Shown in pieces: positions 50,852 through 59,564 of a stretch of DNA of 64,000 bases. Within the stretch, counting starts at the first letter, position 1; each line of letters begins with the position of its first letter. Under the pieces are notes generated by a model, which was not told the origin of the DNA, did no database searches, and saw only the letters and a program-made list of their open reading frames with translations. The position numbers and the translations under genes are program-made. Source of the stretch: Sarcomyxa edulis (taxonomy: Eukaryota; Basidiomycota; Agaricomycetes; Agaricales; Mycenaceae); the NCBI GenBank assembly GCA_009761415.1, contig QUOL01000020.1:310001-374000 (forward strand), in the 5' to 3' direction.

Positions 50852-51703
50852 TTAGGCACGAGTGGCAGCCCGACGCCAGACTGTGTTGGTGCTCTTGGGT
50901 ACAGTGGTAGTAGTGATAGGGACACGACCACCAAGCATCACCCCTCCGGTCAAGACAGTAGTCTTTCCACCGTCGTATGGGGTTACTTCCGTTTTGGTCG
51001 TGTCGACGAAGACACGAGTACGAAGGGCCCTATCCCGGCGGTATGTTGGAACTTCCGCTGAGAGTTTACGATGCGGTGGAGTGTATTTTAAGGAAGGGTT
51101 CGATTGGACGGATGATGCAGACGATTGGGAGGAGGTGTATGAAAACCCAGAGTCTGAGCCTGCGCCTGACTCGGAGCTAGAGTCAAAGCTCGAAGCAGAC
51201 GAAGGGGGACGGGGAATAGGCGAAGACGGTCTGAGGATGGCAGCAGAGGAAGAAACGGGGCGATGGACTGGAATGGGGAAAGATTTATCGTTATGCTCTG
51301 ACGTTCGTTTCATCGTAGCTGCGCGGATAATGGAAAGCGTCGTGAGAGGGCGAGACCACATTGTGTATATCTGACCGTTGAATTTAACGCCAACGGAATC
51401 AGAGGAAATGATCAGATCGAACGAACGACCACCGCTAAGAAGGTCGATCCAAGAGCTCCACATGATGCCTGTAGCAATGCAGGCGGCGTGGATGGCAGGT
51501 GGTGGGGAGGACGCTGAGAGGTTAAGCGTAAGATTGGCGCATTTTGTGAGGGGCGACGGGGTTAATGCAGCAGTGATGTTAGCTTCTAAAACGCGCTGGA
51601 GACTGAGGATAGTTGTCTCGGTGAAAGTGGGCAGGCCCAAAGGTCTGGTGAGAAATTCGACTGCACGGGCGACAGCGATATCGGTGGAGATGATTGCGGA
51701 CAT
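50852..51703 (-). CDS. BTG/Tob-like (anti-proliferative domain) protein, copy 2
   Basis: An intronless frame of 283 residues, paralogous to the gene at 18848-19900. The domain reads AVARAVEFLTRPLG, then SLQRVLEANI, PPPAIHAACIATGIMWSSW and SFDLIISSDSVGVKFNGQ, with IYTMW. It lacks the charged insert of about 60 residues found in copy 1. The C-terminal block RVFVDTTKTEVTPYDGGKTT and LTGGVMLGG is nearly identical to copy 1, which suggests functional constraint outside the BTG domain. A TATATA lies 248 bases before the start and a leader intron is predicted. The retrotransposon sits about 400 bases upstream of its start codon. Confidence 0.6.
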   Translation of the reverse strand: MSAIISTDIAVARAVEFLTRPLGLPTFTETTILSLQRVLEANITAALTPSPLTKCANLTLNLSASSPPPAIHAACIATGIMWSSWIDLLSGGRSFDLIISSDSVGVKFNGQIYTMWSRPLTTLSIIRAATMKRTSEHNDKSFPIPVHRPVSSSAAILRPSSPIPRPPSSASSFDSSSESGAGSDSGFSYTSSQSSASSVQSNPSLKYTPPHRKLSAEVPTYRRDRALRTRVFVDTTKTEVTPYDGGKTTVLTGGVMLGGRVPITTTTVPKSTNTVWRRAATRA

Positions 51704-52100
51704 TATGTCGTTATATAAAGCGTGAAGTAAATCGACCGGCGAAATGAGATGAAGAATTTAGAACTGAGGCGTTAACGTGAATTCGAATGATCTGTAATCC
51801 GAGGGTAAGTTTCAACGACAGAAAGGAAGAACACCTCTAGCACACACCTCGTTTTAAAAGTAGAGATCCGAAGGGTTATTCGAAGTGAAGTCGTGTAAGT
51901 CGATGAATATCCAAGAACTGGTGAAGGAAAAAAGGACTCGCCCGCAGACTTATATAGCCCGTAGCAGTAATGGAGGCGTGTTTATTGCACAGCCTGTTGA
52001 CACGTACATGGATATGCGCATTGTTTAAGCTGGAGACCTAAGAATTAGCATTGTCTGCTGCGCCGAAGATAGAAACAATGGACAATTGTCACTGGGAAAT
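51704..52100 (-). promoter_or_regulatory. Promoter and leader of BTG/Tob-like copy 2
   Basis: On the minus strand a TATATA element (51951-51957) precedes a leader whose donor (ACGAG|GTGTGT) and start context (ACGACATAATG) match copy 1. The retrotransposon left end abuts this promoter region at 52101. Confidence 0.5.
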
Positions 52101-52389
52101 TGGATAGTGCAGTGTAGAGGGGGAAGAAGGACTGCAGTGGGTCAATGCATGCGATAAGTACTCCCGTCTCGTTTATTTATTATTCCTGCCTCATCGCCGG
52201 CCTGGCCTTTTTACTTTTACTTCCGTTACTCATATATATTCTCGACACCTGCGAGCATTGCGTTTTCCCTTACCCGTTCTCACGCATCGCTCGCAGGTAA
52301 GTTTTCTTCCCTGTTTCTTGTCTCTCCCTCACCCGTTCTCACGCATCGCTCGCAGCGGGCACGTTCGAGTCGCTTTTACTTTTTATCTC
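52101..52389 (+). repeat. Split direct repeat A1 (left end)
   Basis: 289 bases repeated at 56311-56599. It holds a TATA-like CATATATATTC near 52231 and the leader intron with duplicated ends, and probably acts as promoter and 5' leader of the element. Confidence 0.85.
52297..52355 (+). other. Probable leader intron with duplicated junction sequence
   Basis: A GTAAGT donor at 52297 and CGCAG acceptor at 52355 bound 59 bases with a CTCAC branch-like site 14 bases from the end. The 31 bases before the donor (52266-52296) are repeated with one mismatch as the last 31 bases of the intron (52325-52355). A2 carries the same arrangement (intron 56507-56565). Splicing has not been shown. Confidence 0.5.
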
Positions 52390-52399
52390 TTCTCAGTGC

Positions 52400-53422
52400 A
52401 TGAGCAGAGCAAGAGACGCAAACGGACGTTTTTCATCAACCCCTATTTCGCGCAGAAATTCTATCATGTCTGATCAAGGCCCTCCCCAAAATCCTGGTGC
52501 GAACCAAGGTCCACAGCCACCTGCACAGCCACCTGCACAGCCTCCTGCATGGTCGCAAGCTGACCTTACAGCTCTGGCCAACGCGATTGCACCGTTGGTT
52601 TTGGCCCAGTTGCCTGCCGCTCCAGCTCCTGCAGCAGCAGGTGCACCGGGACCGTTCCCCTACCCGGCAGGAGGACCTCAACCTGGTACGCAAGGCCCTT
52701 TTGTAGGCCCCCTTACTGCAAATGTTGCCGCCGGTGCGTCCCCCTCCCTTCTTGCTCAATTTCCCGAAGTCGAGGAGTCAGTCATCATCATGGTAATCAC
52801 CCACGCGCTGAAGCCATCCGATCTGTACAAACTCGACATCAAATACCGCGACAAAGCCGATCGAGGCACCCTCGAGTTTGACAATGGTTCAGTCCGGGTT
52901 CGAACCGATACATCAACTCGGGATTACCCTACTCCCCAGTCCATCGAAGCACCTCTCACAGTCTATATTCGCATCCTCATCGCTCACGCGGTTCCCACGG
53001 GCCAAGTCGCCGAGGTTGCCCTTGCAACCCTGGCGTATCTCGAGAGTTTCCTCAAGCTCCGAACGGATTACGAATGGAGTGCTGTGTTGCAATATCACAT
53101 GGCTTTCTTCGCCCGCCGTCGCCGCGAGATGGTCCAGGGTGATTATTCGGGATGGAAACAGGTGGATCAGCAGCTGCAAGGTGATCACCTAGTGGGTTTT
53201 CGCAAGCCCCGGATTTCATCCACCTCAGCCGGTGCTTCGTCATCACCACGGAGGGTCGATACAGCTGCCCGTGGCATCAAGGTGTGCAAACTCTTCAACT
53301 TAGGCGTATGCACAACAGGCGCAGTGCCTTGCCGCAATGGTCGAATTCACAAGTGCAACCAGTGTGGAAATCAACAACACGGATCAAATGTGTGCCCTAC
53401 CCCGTTGGCCGCTCGTGCTTGA
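52400..53422 (+). CDS. Retrotransposon gag-like protein
   Basis: 340 residues, the first ORF of the YR retrotransposon. The N-terminal third is Pro/Gln/Ala-rich. The middle is a predicted helical core of the kind seen in other gag-like proteins. The C terminus carries a Cys-His cluster (C-x7-C-x6-C-x5-H) followed by a perfect zinc knuckle, CNQCGNQQHGSNVC (C-x2-C-x4-H-x4-C), so it should bind element RNA. A second in-frame ATG at 52466 (MSDQGPPQNPG) could also be used. No lesion is visible. Confidence 0.75.
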   Translation: MSRARDANGRFSSTPISRRNSIMSDQGPPQNPGANQGPQPPAQPPAQPPAWSQADLTALANAIAPLVLAQLPAAPAPAAAGAPGPFPYPAGGPQPGTQGPFVGPLTANVAAGASPSLLAQFPEVEESVIIMVITHALKPSDLYKLDIKYRDKADRGTLEFDNGSVRVRTDTSTRDYPTPQSIEAPLTVYIRILIAHAVPTGQVAEVALATLAYLESFLKLRTDYEWSAVLQYHMAFFARRRREMVQGDYSGWKQVDQQLQGDHLVGFRKPRISSTSAGASSSPRRVDTAARGIKVCKLFNLGVCTTGAVPCRNGRIHKCNQCGNQQHGSNVCPTPLAARA

Positions 53423-53509
53423 TGGTCCGGCAGGACGAGTTCTAGCCTCTCCCTTTCTCGTCCTGGCCCGCCGGATGAGCGCGTCTCTCACGCCATTCAG
53501 CTACACCCA

Positions 53510-56248
53510 ATGGTAGCTGCACTTCCTCACGCCACCATGTTTCCTGCTGGTCCGCCACCCCCACTCCGTCCCAACTCCAATCCCCGTTGCAATCTTCCCC
53601 CCTTGTCCACGTTCGGTCTTCGGCCCGTTCAATCGACACTAAAAAAGGAAGCCTGGTCATTTCACCTCGCCGACTACCCCGACCGTGTTTTTGTAGATAC
53701 TATCCTACACATAATAGAATATGGTGCTTGCATTGGATACTCGAGTGACGAACATGAGCAGCCTAGCTCCAACCTCAAATCTGCCTTTGAGTTCTCCGAG
53801 TCAGTTCAGGCTGATATCGACGCACACATCAAACTTGGTCGCACACACGGCCCTTTTCCCCTTCCTCCATTCCCCAACTTCCGGTCATCCCCACTTGGCT
53901 CGATCACAAAGAAGAACGGCTCGAAACGGAGACGCATTCACCACCTGTCATGGCCCAGGGACACATCTGTCAACTCAGGAATACCTGACCACGAGGCCTA
54001 CATTGCGTACGAATTTTTTGAGAAGGCCGTTCGCGATCTCCAAGGTTCAGGGCCAAATTCCCTCATGGCAAAACTCGATCTCCGCGATGCATTCAAACAC
54101 ATACCTGTTCGTCAACAGGATTGGCATTATCTTGGTTTTACATGGCTAGACCAGCTGTGGTATGATATTGTACTCGCTTTTGGCCTGCGCTCCGCACCAT
54201 ATATCTTCAACTTGTTTGCGGAAGCCTTACACTGGATCATCAGCCGCCACATTCCTGGGAAATTACGTCACTATCTCGATGATTTTCTCCCCATTTTCCC
54301 CCAATCCACCACTCTTCCTGAGGCAAAAGCAGCGCTCGAATGGATCCAAGCTCTCGGGAATCAGCTCGGGCTATCATTTCAGGAAGCCAAAACTCTAGGT
54401 CCGTCGACGTGCATTGAATTCCTTGGCTTGGAACTCGACTCCGAGGCTATGGAAGCACGTCTCCCAGCCGACAAGCTAGCTTTTCTTCTCGAGCTTCTCC
54501 GTTCCTGGAATGGGCGCTCATCATGCACTCTCCGTGAGCTACAGGAACTCACAGGCTTTCTGCAATTCACCTCGCAGGTCATCCCCATGTCTCGCGCCTT
54601 CATACGCCAACTTACCGATTTCTCCATGACTTTCTCATCACCATTCTCGCGCCGTCGTATCTCGAAAGGTGCCCGTGCAGATCTCGAGTGGTGGAATACC
54701 TTCGCACCCAACTGGAACGGGGTTCGTCTTCTCGTTCCCACCCGCCCAACTCTCCACATTTACACCGACGCAAGTGGGACAAAAGGTCTGGGAGGGATCT
54801 TTGGTGACTCGTGGTTTTCAACTCGGGTTGCAAGGCGCCACCGCCTCAAAGACATCCAGTACAAAGAGCTGTCAGCTGTCGTCGAAGCTGTCCATCGTTG
54901 GGGGTCCAAGTTCACGGGCAAACATGTTGTCTTCCACGTCGACAACGACGACATTGTGGGGTGCCTCAATAAGCTTACTATTCGGTCGCCACCGACAATG
55001 GGCCTCCTGCGGAGGTTACTGATGATGACTGCTCAACTCGATTTCACATTTTCCTCCGTTTGGTTATCATCCGCTGAGAACGCGCTCGCTGATTTTGCTT
55101 CTCGTTTTTTATACACCAAACTTTTTGATGCCGCCCCTTATCTAAATCTCAAGCCTACCTCGAAGCCCCATCAGCCTCCTGGTATCAATCCAACGGTCAA
55201 TATTCCCCCAGAGTCGCATTCTACTTATGGCACGGACTCGCCTCTAGCACTCGCCGCACATACTCCACAGGACAACGGTCCTTCTTACGCTTCTGCACCA
55301 CCCACGGCTTCTCCAACCCTTCACCCCTCCCAGCCTCTCAGGCGGCCATTATGGAGTGGGTATCCAGTCTGGGAGGACAAGTCCAACCCAAAACGATCAA
55401 AGCTTATCTCTGCCACGTCCGATCACTTCACGTCGACAACGACTTGTCATTTGCCGCTACCGAAGCACCTGTGGTCCAGCGCCTCATCCGTGGAATCAAG
55501 CGCTACCACGGCGAGAAAGACAGAAAGCCCAAACTCCCCATCACCTTGCCAATCCTCCTCAACATACTCTACCACATCTCAGAGGCCAACTCCCTCGATT
55601 GCAAGATGCTCCTTGCAGCCTGCTGCCTCGCTTTTGCAGCTTTCCTCAGATGTGGAGAATTCACAGTTGCTAACACCGAAAAATGGAATCCAGCCGTCAA
55701 TCTGTCACGAAGCGCCATCACATTCGTTCCCAACTTCGACAGCGCAACCCATATGCAGCTTACACTCCCCGCATCCAAAACCGACCCTTTCCGCAAAGGT
55801 GTGTCCATCCTCATTGCCGCCGCACCCACAAGACAGTCTTGCCCAGTCGCTGCTGTCAAAGCAATGTTCGAAGCTCACCCCGCCCCGCCCGATGCACCAC
55901 TCTTCCTCTCACACACCGGGAAACCGCTCTCACGGTTGGTCCTCATTGAATCCTTACGCAGCGCCCTTCGCTCCGCCGGTTTTGACGAACGACTCTACGC
56001 CGGCCAGAGTTTTCGTAGGGGGGGAGCCTCTTCAGCGGGGGCCGCGGGATTCTCTGACTACGAAATCCAACTTCTCGGTCGCTGGCGCAGCGACGCGTAT
56101 AAACTCTATATCGATGTACCCACCCCCCGCATCCTTCAAATGTCATCTCTCCTCCATTGGGTCCAACCCTCTACACTCGCTTTCGTGCCTCCGGCCCTTC
56201 ACGGTGCATCCTCTACGGCTTGAGTCCTGTCCCTATGACGGACAATAG
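53510..56248 (+). CDS. Reverse transcriptase/RNase H of the retrotransposon
   Basis: The second ORF opens 87 bases after gag. Reverse transcriptase motifs are KLDLRDAFKHIPV (first catalytic Asp), GLRSAPYIFNLF and the active-site YLDDFL, followed by the thumb. RNase H follows with YTDASGTKGLGG, YKELSAVVEAV, HVDNDD and NALADFASRFL, so its acidic residues are present. Recognisable homology stops near base 55110. The frame then stays open for about 370 more codons of Pro/Ser/Thr-rich text overlapping the recombinase; that tail is probably a by-product of the other frame rather than protein. Confidence 0.8.
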   Translation: MVAALPHATMFPAGPPPPLRPNSNPRCNLPPLSTFGLRPVQSTLKKEAWSFHLADYPDRVFVDTILHIIEYGACIGYSSDEHEQPSSNLKSAFEFSESVQADIDAHIKLGRTHGPFPLPPFPNFRSSPLGSITKKNGSKRRRIHHLSWPRDTSVNSGIPDHEAYIAYEFFEKAVRDLQGSGPNSLMAKLDLRDAFKHIPVRQQDWHYLGFTWLDQLWYDIVLAFGLRSAPYIFNLFAEALHWIISRHIPGKLRHYLDDFLPIFPQSTTLPEAKAALEWIQALGNQLGLSFQEAKTLGPSTCIEFLGLELDSEAMEARLPADKLAFLLELLRSWNGRSSCTLRELQELTGFLQFTSQVIPMSRAFIRQLTDFSMTFSSPFSRRRISKGARADLEWWNTFAPNWNGVRLLVPTRPTLHIYTDASGTKGLGGIFGDSWFSTRVARRHRLKDIQYKELSAVVEAVHRWGSKFTGKHVVFHVDNDDIVGCLNKLTIRSPPTMGLLRRLLMMTAQLDFTFSSVWLSSAENALADFASRFLYTKLFDAAPYLNLKPTSKPHQPPGINPTVNIPPESHSTYGTDSPLALAAHTPQDNGPSYASAPPTASPTLHPSQPLRRPLWSGYPVWEDKSNPKRSKLISATSDHFTSTTTCHLPLPKHLWSSASSVESSATTARKTESPNSPSPCQSSSTYSTTSQRPTPSIARCSLQPAASLLQLSSDVENSQLLTPKNGIQPSICHEAPSHSFPTSTAQPICSLHSPHPKPTLSAKVCPSSLPPHPQDSLAQSLLSKQCSKLTPPRPMHHSSSHTPGNRSHGWSSLNPYAAPFAPPVLTNDSTPARVFVGGEPLQRGPRDSLTTKSNFSVAGAATRINSISMYPPPASFKCHLSSIGSNPLHSLSCLRPFTVHPLRLESCPYDGQ
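55129..56223 (+). CDS. Tyrosine recombinase of the retrotransposon (-1 frame)
   Basis: The recombinase integrates the element via a circular DNA. Its frame is -1 relative to the reverse transcriptase and is open from 55129, just after a TGA. The N-terminal core already reads LASSTRRTYSTGQRSFLRFC at 55234-55293, but the first ATG is at 55351, so frameshifting, splicing or a single-base lesion is needed to express the whole domain. The catalytic part has FLRCGEF (Arg I), FRRGGASSAGAAGFSDYEIQ (Arg II), LLGRWRSDAYKLYI (Trp and nucleophilic Tyr). The His expected three residues before Arg II is Gln here. The stop lies inside repeat B1. Confidence 0.75.
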   Translation, partial: CRPLSKSQAYLEAPSASWYQSNGQYSPRVAFYLWHGLASSTRRTYSTGQRSFLRFCTTHGFSNPSPLPASQAAIMEWVSSLGGQVQPKTIKAYLCHVRSLHVDNDLSFAATEAPVVQRLIRGIKRYHGEKDRKPKLPITLPILLNILYHISEANSLDCKMLLAACCLAFAAFLRCGEFTVANTEKWNPAVNLSRSAITFVPNFDSATHMQLTLPASKTDPFRKGVSILIAAAPTRQSCPVAAVKAMFEAHPAPPDAPLFLSHTGKPLSRLVLIESLRSALRSAGFDERLYAGQSFRRGGASSAGAAGFSDYEIQLLGRWRSDAYKLYIDVPTPRILQMSSLLHWVQPSTLAFVPPALHGASSTA

Positions 56249-56310
56249 CGCAAGGGAATCCAACCTACGTTGTCTCCAATCACCTCAGACTGAATCTCGA
56301 CAAGCATTGA
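56217..56310 (+). repeat. Split direct repeat B1
   Basis: 94 bases repeated at 56669-56762. It overlaps the end of the recombinase frame and directly abuts A2. Confidence 0.85.
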
Positions 56311-56599
56311 TGGATAGTGCAGTGTAGAGGGGGAAGAAGGACTGCAGTGGGTCAATGCATGCGATAAGTACTCCCGTCTCGTTTATTTATTATTCCTGCC
56401 TCATCGCCGGCCTGGCCTTTTTACTTTTACTTCCGTTACTCATATATATTCTCGACACCTGCGAGCATTGCGTTTTCCCTTACCCGTTCTCACGCATCGC
56501 TCGCAGGTAAGTTTTCTTCCCTGTTTCTTGTCTCTCCCTCACCCGTTCTCACGCATCGCTCGCAGCGGGCACGTTCGAGTCGCTTTTACTTTTTATCTC
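56311..56599 (+). repeat. Split direct repeat A2
   Basis: The second copy of the 289-base A repeat, including the TATA-like element and the leader intron. It lies about 270-560 bases upstream of the proline iminopeptidase start. Confidence 0.85.
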
Positions 56600-56668
56600 C
56601 CACCCGCCATCCCACAGTATAGTTTTTCTCATTTTTAGTTACTTAGTTACTTATTCCATACACTTGCT

Positions 56669-56762
56669 GGCTTGAGTCCTGTCCCTATGACGGACAATAG
56701 CGCAAGGGAATCCAACCTACGTTGTCTCCAATCACCTCAGACTGAATCTCGACAAGCATTGA
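56669..56762 (+). repeat. Split direct repeat B2 (right end)
   Basis: The terminal copy of the 94-base B repeat. Sequence similarity stops at 56762 and the host flank follows. Confidence 0.85.
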
Positions 56763-56867
56763 CGAAGAAAAATACAAGGGCGCTACGGTAAGCGGAGTTT
56801 GAACGCCCACATTATTGTACTTCGGCTGTCGCGCCGAGAGCCGAGTCGTCTCGACCGCACGATCACC

Positions 56868-58997
56868 ATGTCGCTCGAGACTTACACTAACAAAGGTGAG
56901 TTTCCAGGTCGGATACTTACGTGCTAGACTAGAACTTACGCCTGGTGCTCAGATGAGATAAAGGTCATCGAAAGATTCTTCGATCTTCCTCTCGATTACG
57001 CCGATCCGGAGTCTGGCGAGACTATCAGAGTATTTGCTAGGAACCTTTTCCCAAAAAACAAGGCTAAGACCGCAGATGAAGAAGGGAAACTTCCGTACCG
57101 TGAGCCGTGCTGATGGTAATTGACGAAGACCAGACGTACATTGATAGCACGAATTCGAAGTGGTTTATCTACAGGGTAAGTTATCTGTCTTATCGAGGAA
57201 AGCTACTAGTGTACTTACGTCTTGTTAGGTGGCCCTGGCTTTGAGATCGGGCTCATGGGGAGCTCTGGATTTGCGGGGGAGGTATGCTATACTCAGCGCT
57301 GCTTTGTTCCAAGATCTTGATAGTTGTACTCGCCTTGCAGATCCATGACCAAGGATATCAGGTACATTCTACGGACATTTCGCGTTAGAGATTCTGATTC
57401 CGCTTAGACACTCTGGCTCGACCAAAGAGGAACAGGTTTAAGTACTCCAATATCTGCCGAACTACTTGACGCAAACCCCAGATTACGCACCGATGAGGAC
57501 AAGGCTAAATATCTCAAATATTTCCGTGCCGATAGCATCGGTAAGCTATATGGTCTCTGCATTTCGCCGTTGATAATCCTACAACAGTAAACGATTGCGA
57601 GCGAATCCGCCATGTTCTCCTTGGCCATAAATCAGAACCCGAAGACCGAAAATGGACCATAATGGGACAAAGCTTCGGAGGGTTTTGTGCTATTACTTAC
57701 CTCTCATTCCATCCTGAGGGTCTGAAAGAGGTTTTTATGACGGGAGGCCTTGCACCCCTTATTAGCTATCCGGATCCAGTTTACGAGGCAGCAATTCGTC
57801 AGTGATAATTCCGTCTTAATGGCTGATCTGATGTATATCTTTCGTAGAGAGGGTGATCAAGAGGAACACTGTATATTACGAAAAATATCCTCGCGATGTC
57901 AAACGTGTAAGTGATGCCTTCTTATGTACGATATATATTCTTACTCCAAAACCTGAAGGTCCGCACCATCTTTGACCACCTGGAGGCTAACAAAGTTGTA
58001 CTCCCTAATGGAGGCCATCTGACTGTAAGTCGCTGGCAACAACTCGGACTTGATTTTGGAATGCACGGTAAGAGAATATGAGTCAATGATCATTCTATCA
58101 CGACTTCTCTCTTCTATCCTCAGGCGGGATTGACCGTGTACACCGTACGTTATGTGCAGACTTATGCCTCGATCGTGTTCCTAACCATGGTTTAGAACTC
58201 GTATTCCGAGCATCCAACGACCTCGATCTATTCCGTAAGATATCGTACAAGACCCTCCAATTGGTCCAGGAAAGTCAGTCGTTCGATGGGAATCCGATTT
58301 ACGCAGTGCTGCACGAGCCTATATATTGTCAAGGGTGAGCCCGGTCTGAACTGCTACCAGCGTAGCACCTAATACAATGGTGTATACAGACATGCGCCGA
58401 GGTGGTCAGCGAAACGGATCGTGGACAGGGACCATCGGTTTTCTTGGGCACATATGAAGACATTAGGAGACGCCGAACCCGTCTATTTCACGGGGGAAAT
58501 GGTTTTATTTCTTCATTACTGAGACTATATGGAATGATATTTTCTGACATATTTGTCTGATAGATATTCCCTTCCATGTTCGACGACTACGCCAATCTAC
58601 GGCCGTTGAAAGGCGTCGCAGAGATATTAGCAAATGATGATACCTGGGGGCCTCTGTACGATATTGAACAGCTATCAAAGAACGAGGTCAAAATTAGCGC
58701 CGTTACGCAAGTATTTGATCTATGATTCAAGCGGTTCCGGGCTCCCTGCTGACGCTTATGTTGCGTCAGGTATTTCGATGATATGTAAGTCAATTCTGGG
58801 GATTCTTCGCCTCATTTTCATTTACTGACACATATTCTCTTAGGTACGTTGACTTTGTTTTAGCTCAAGAAACCGCTTCAAAGATCAAGAATACGGAGCA
58901 GTATATCACGAACCAACTGGTTCATAGTGGTATCCGTGCGGATGCAAAGGACGTGATGAAACGGTTGTTCCAACTCTCGAGGAGGGAACGCGACTAG
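56868..58997 (+). CDS. Proline iminopeptidase (alpha/beta hydrolase, peptidase S33)
   Basis: Cleaves N-terminal proline from peptides; cytosolic. Motifs after splicing are YLVYLQGGPGFE (oxyanion loop), LWLDQRGTGLSTP, the nucleophile elbow MGQSFGGFCAI, and a C-terminal block with AEPVYFTGEMIFPSMFDDY. The order and the product of about 440 residues match fungal family members. More than ten small exons are needed. One intron (58707-58769) fits only as a GC-AG intron and is followed by a 15-base microexon (58770-58784), which together give AVTYFDDMYVDF. The start ATG is at 56868, 105 bases after the retrotransposon end, so the native promoter may have been displaced. Confidence 0.85.
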
Positions 58998-59564
58998 TAT
59001 TAGATGACCTCAACTTACTCATGAACCCCTTATTTGATGATGCTGAATTAGTTCGTAAGTAAGGTTCCTCTCAAGTTTCAAGCAAGTTTCAAACTCGAGG
59101 ACCCAACGAGGACAACCCCGAGTCCGGCTGATCCGACTTGCCTGAGGTGCTAAATTATACGCGCTGCGCGGTTGATGTTCCCTCATCTTTTGCGGAAGTT
59201 ACTCGCAGTAGGCTGATCAGACGTGATAGACATTAAACACCTTCAACTTGCCGGGCACTTGGGTGGCTTACGCCACTTTCCCTATGCGGAAACAAAGCGG
59301 AGTTCGAATCATGCGGATAGTCACACAGATTGTTCTGTGACATGTGACACTTCCCCGAACTTCAAGAAGTTCTTCGATCCTTTGTTCACGATCAAGCATT
59401 GGCTCTCTGCAACAATGGGTAAAGTTCATACTAAAGGAAGGAGATCCTTCTCTTATTTTACCTTCAAGTCAATCCGACTTGCACGGTCTCAGAGATCTCA
59501 AAGACTAGACTAACGACTAGACACGACCCGAAACTTGAAGCACCTCGAAATTGGACGTCGAGAC
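58998..59564 (+). promoter_or_regulatory. Spacer and leader of paralogue 2
   Basis: Contains the 12-base word GTGACATGTGAC (59337-59348) and the short upstream ORF, both shared with the 45.5-47.4 kb paralogue. A third shared word, AACGACTAGACA, lies between the short ORF and the start codon in both. No gene was seen in the first 200 bases. Confidence 0.4.
59415..59513 (+). CDS. Upstream short ORF of paralogue 2
   Basis: 32 codons beginning MGKVHTKG and ending with TAA 51 bases before the main start. The opening is nearly identical at DNA level to the short ORF of paralogue 1, while the remainder has diverged. It is probably a leader ORF tuning translation. Confidence 0.4.
   Translation: MGKVHTKGRRSFSYFTFKSIRLARSQRSQRLD

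Larger units (their letters stand above)
52101..56762 (+). mobile_element. Tyrosine-recombinase retrotransposon (DIRS order, PAT/Ngaro-type)
   Basis: A 4,662-base element with the A1-ORFs-B1-A2-B2 split direct repeats typical of PAT and Ngaro elements. A1 (52101-52389) equals A2 (56311-56599) and B1 (56217-56310) equals B2 (56669-56762), with no difference noticed by eye; B1 abuts A2. It encodes a gag-like zinc-finger protein, a reverse transcriptase/RNase H and a tyrosine recombinase, with no DDE integrase or LTR and no target-site duplication. The B1-A2 junction reproduces the joint expected in a circular intermediate. The matching repeats suggest recent insertion. It lies between the promoter of BTG/Tob-like copy 2 and the proline iminopeptidase. 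Confidence 0.85.

Noticed and set aside
55105..55128. U UUU UUA heptamer as the recombinase frameshift site
   Set aside because: A -1 slip there runs into TGA at 55126 after five codons, so it cannot produce the recombinase.
55351..56248. C-terminal 300 codons of the RT/RNase H frame as real protein
   Set aside because: Family homology ends at the RNase H domain. The tail is the alternate frame of the recombinase, with Pro/Ser/Thr-rich text typical of such overlaps.
59258..59330. Possible tRNA or SINE with GAGTTCGAATC box
   Set aside because: Only the T-arm-like box is convincing. The acceptor and D-arms do not pair and no A-tail or target duplication is visible.
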